The notes beneath the pieces were generated by a model that was not told the origin of the DNA, made no database searches, and saw only the letters and a list, made by a program, of their open reading frames with translations. A stretch of DNA of 14,753 bases from Saprospiraceae bacterium (lineage in GTDB: Bacteria; Bacteroidota; Bacteroidia; Chitinophagales; Saprospiraceae): the NCBI GenBank assembly GCA_020852155.1, contig JADZBJ010000139.1, forward strand, positions 1-14,753. Reading direction: 5' to 3'. Shown one piece after another: positions 14,132-14,753 of this stretch. The stretch's first letter is position 1, and every line of letters begins with the position of its first letter. The translations under genes were made by a program, and so were the position numbers.

Positions 14132-14753
14132 TCACATCAAAATAGATCCGGCCCAAACGAGGTTTATTCCAGGGAAAATAATGGCTTCCAGAACGATGTA
14201 ATCGCTGCGCGGGATGTCTTCGGCAATTTCCAGGGGCAGGCCCTGAGCGTTGGCGGGTGTTTGCGCGACGGCGATACTCAGCAAACCTTTGTTCGGATCA
14301 ATATGGTCAAACCTGAAATGCAACCCGAAGGCGCTAATCTCATCTTTCAGGATGAACGGACTGTTGTTGCGAATCAGGAAAACAGGTTCTGCGCGACCAG
14401 TGCGCCCGTCAGGGGCCAGGACATTCAAACCGGCAGCAATGCCGATGTCGTTGGGTTCGGCCGCATACATCGGGTGCTTGATGTTTTTGATGGCTTCGGC
14501 AAATTGTACCACATAGCCTTTGTACTCAAACGAGCCGCCTTCCTGTACCTGAAATGTCGTGTATTGAAGTTCCTCTTCCAGTTTAAACATCCGGTCGAGC
14601 GCAGACTCCGGCAGGCGCAATTTCAGTTGCAATTCGTTGATGGGCGCTGTCACGCCAAATCCACCAGCGCCGGGGCGCAGGTAAATCATCGGCGTCGCTG
14701 AATAGGTTTTGGTCTCGCCGTTTTTCAGTGCACGCACATTGACACCCAGGGCG
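14132..14753 (-). CDS. cytochrome c haem lyase, CcmF/CcsA type (C-terminal part, runs off the window)
   Basis: At least 206 residues are present and the frame stays open to the window edge; a GTG at 14737 is not a credible start. The part seen resembles the periplasmic domain and last membrane helix of CcmF/CcsA-like proteins, which attach haem to apocytochrome c. It includes YSATPMIYLRPG, PVFLIRNNSPFILKDEI, FRFDHIDPNKGLLSIAVAQ and SDYIVLEAIIFPGINLVWAGSILM in pieces. The frame stops at TGA 14134-14132 in the middle of the final hydrophobic helix. Beyond it the same frame continues for 16 codons (IGLFVGMTRRLSSKTG) to a TGA at 14083-14081, completing a helix and a basic tail. This suggests a nonsense change or base error near the end. 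Family assignment is good; the exact subtype is not. Confidence 0.7.
   Translation of the reverse strand, partial: ALGVNVRALKNGETKTYSATPMIYLRPGAGGFGVTAPINELQLKLRLPESALDRMFKLEEELQYTTFQVQEGGSFEYKGYVVQFAEAIKNIKHPMYAAEPNDIGIAAGLNVLAPDGRTGRAEPVFLIRNNSPFILKDEISAFGLHFRFDHIDPNKGLLSIAVAQTPANAQGLPLEIAEDIPRSDYIVLEAIIFPGINLVWAGSILM

Noticed and set aside
1..14753. Reassignment of TGA to tryptophan in this organism
   Set aside because: Long proteins in the window use TGG for all Trp codons, and the lysyl oxidase gene ends at a TGA right after its sorting tail.

Overview
The window looks like chromosomal DNA of a member of the Bacteroidota, probably Saprospiria-like; the class is an inference. The evidence is a secreted protein with a type IX secretion C-terminal sorting tail, -7 promoter motifs of the TAnnTTTG type, starts without Shine-Dalgarno sequences, a sensor protein ending in receiver and AraC domains, and signal peptides ending in a ...AQ pattern. 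Coding GC content is moderate and the intergenic DNA is AT-rich. No phage, transposase, CRISPR array or defence cluster is visible.

Left part (1-3119): a possible gene tail is followed by a phytanoyl-CoA dioxygenase-type Fe(II)/2-oxoglutarate oxygenase and an intrinsic terminator. Next comes an SGLT-like sodium/solute symporter whose reading frame is cut by one in-frame TGA at 1892-1894. A convergent intergenic stretch follows, with 3.4 copies of a 55-bp tandem repeat that contains a hairpin.

Middle part (3117-9400): on the minus strand lies a large exported TolB-like propeller plus amidohydrolase protein. It is separated from the next gene by about 500 bp holding a nested palindrome of about 266 bp. 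On the plus strand follows a membrane-anchored regulator (signal peptide, periplasmic helical domain, one membrane segment, receiver domain, AraC domain, no histidine kinase). A small membrane-anchored protein follows 33 bp downstream, then a strong hairpin terminator.

Right part (9398-14753): a 791-residue secreted protein carries a lysyl oxidase domain in which the copper-binding His triad and the Lys and Tyr needed for the LTQ cofactor can be matched. The same chain has a dockerin-like calcium-binding pair and a type IX sorting tail. It is followed by an exported endonuclease/exonuclease/phosphatase-fold protein. Convergent to that are a SIMPL-type exported protein, tRNA-Pro(TGG) and tRNA-Ser(GCT) with a recognisable promoter and terminator, and the C-terminal part of a CcmF/CcsA-type cytochrome c haem lyase that runs off the right edge. 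The haem lyase also has an in-frame TGA, after which the frame continues with what looks like its natural C-terminus.

The genes do not form one pathway. Plausible transcription units are the AraC regulator with the small protein, and the two tRNAs. I see no clearly undescribed multi-gene system. The points most worth following up are the bacterial lysyl oxidase, the kinase-less membrane regulator, the two in-frame TGA codons and the nested palindrome.
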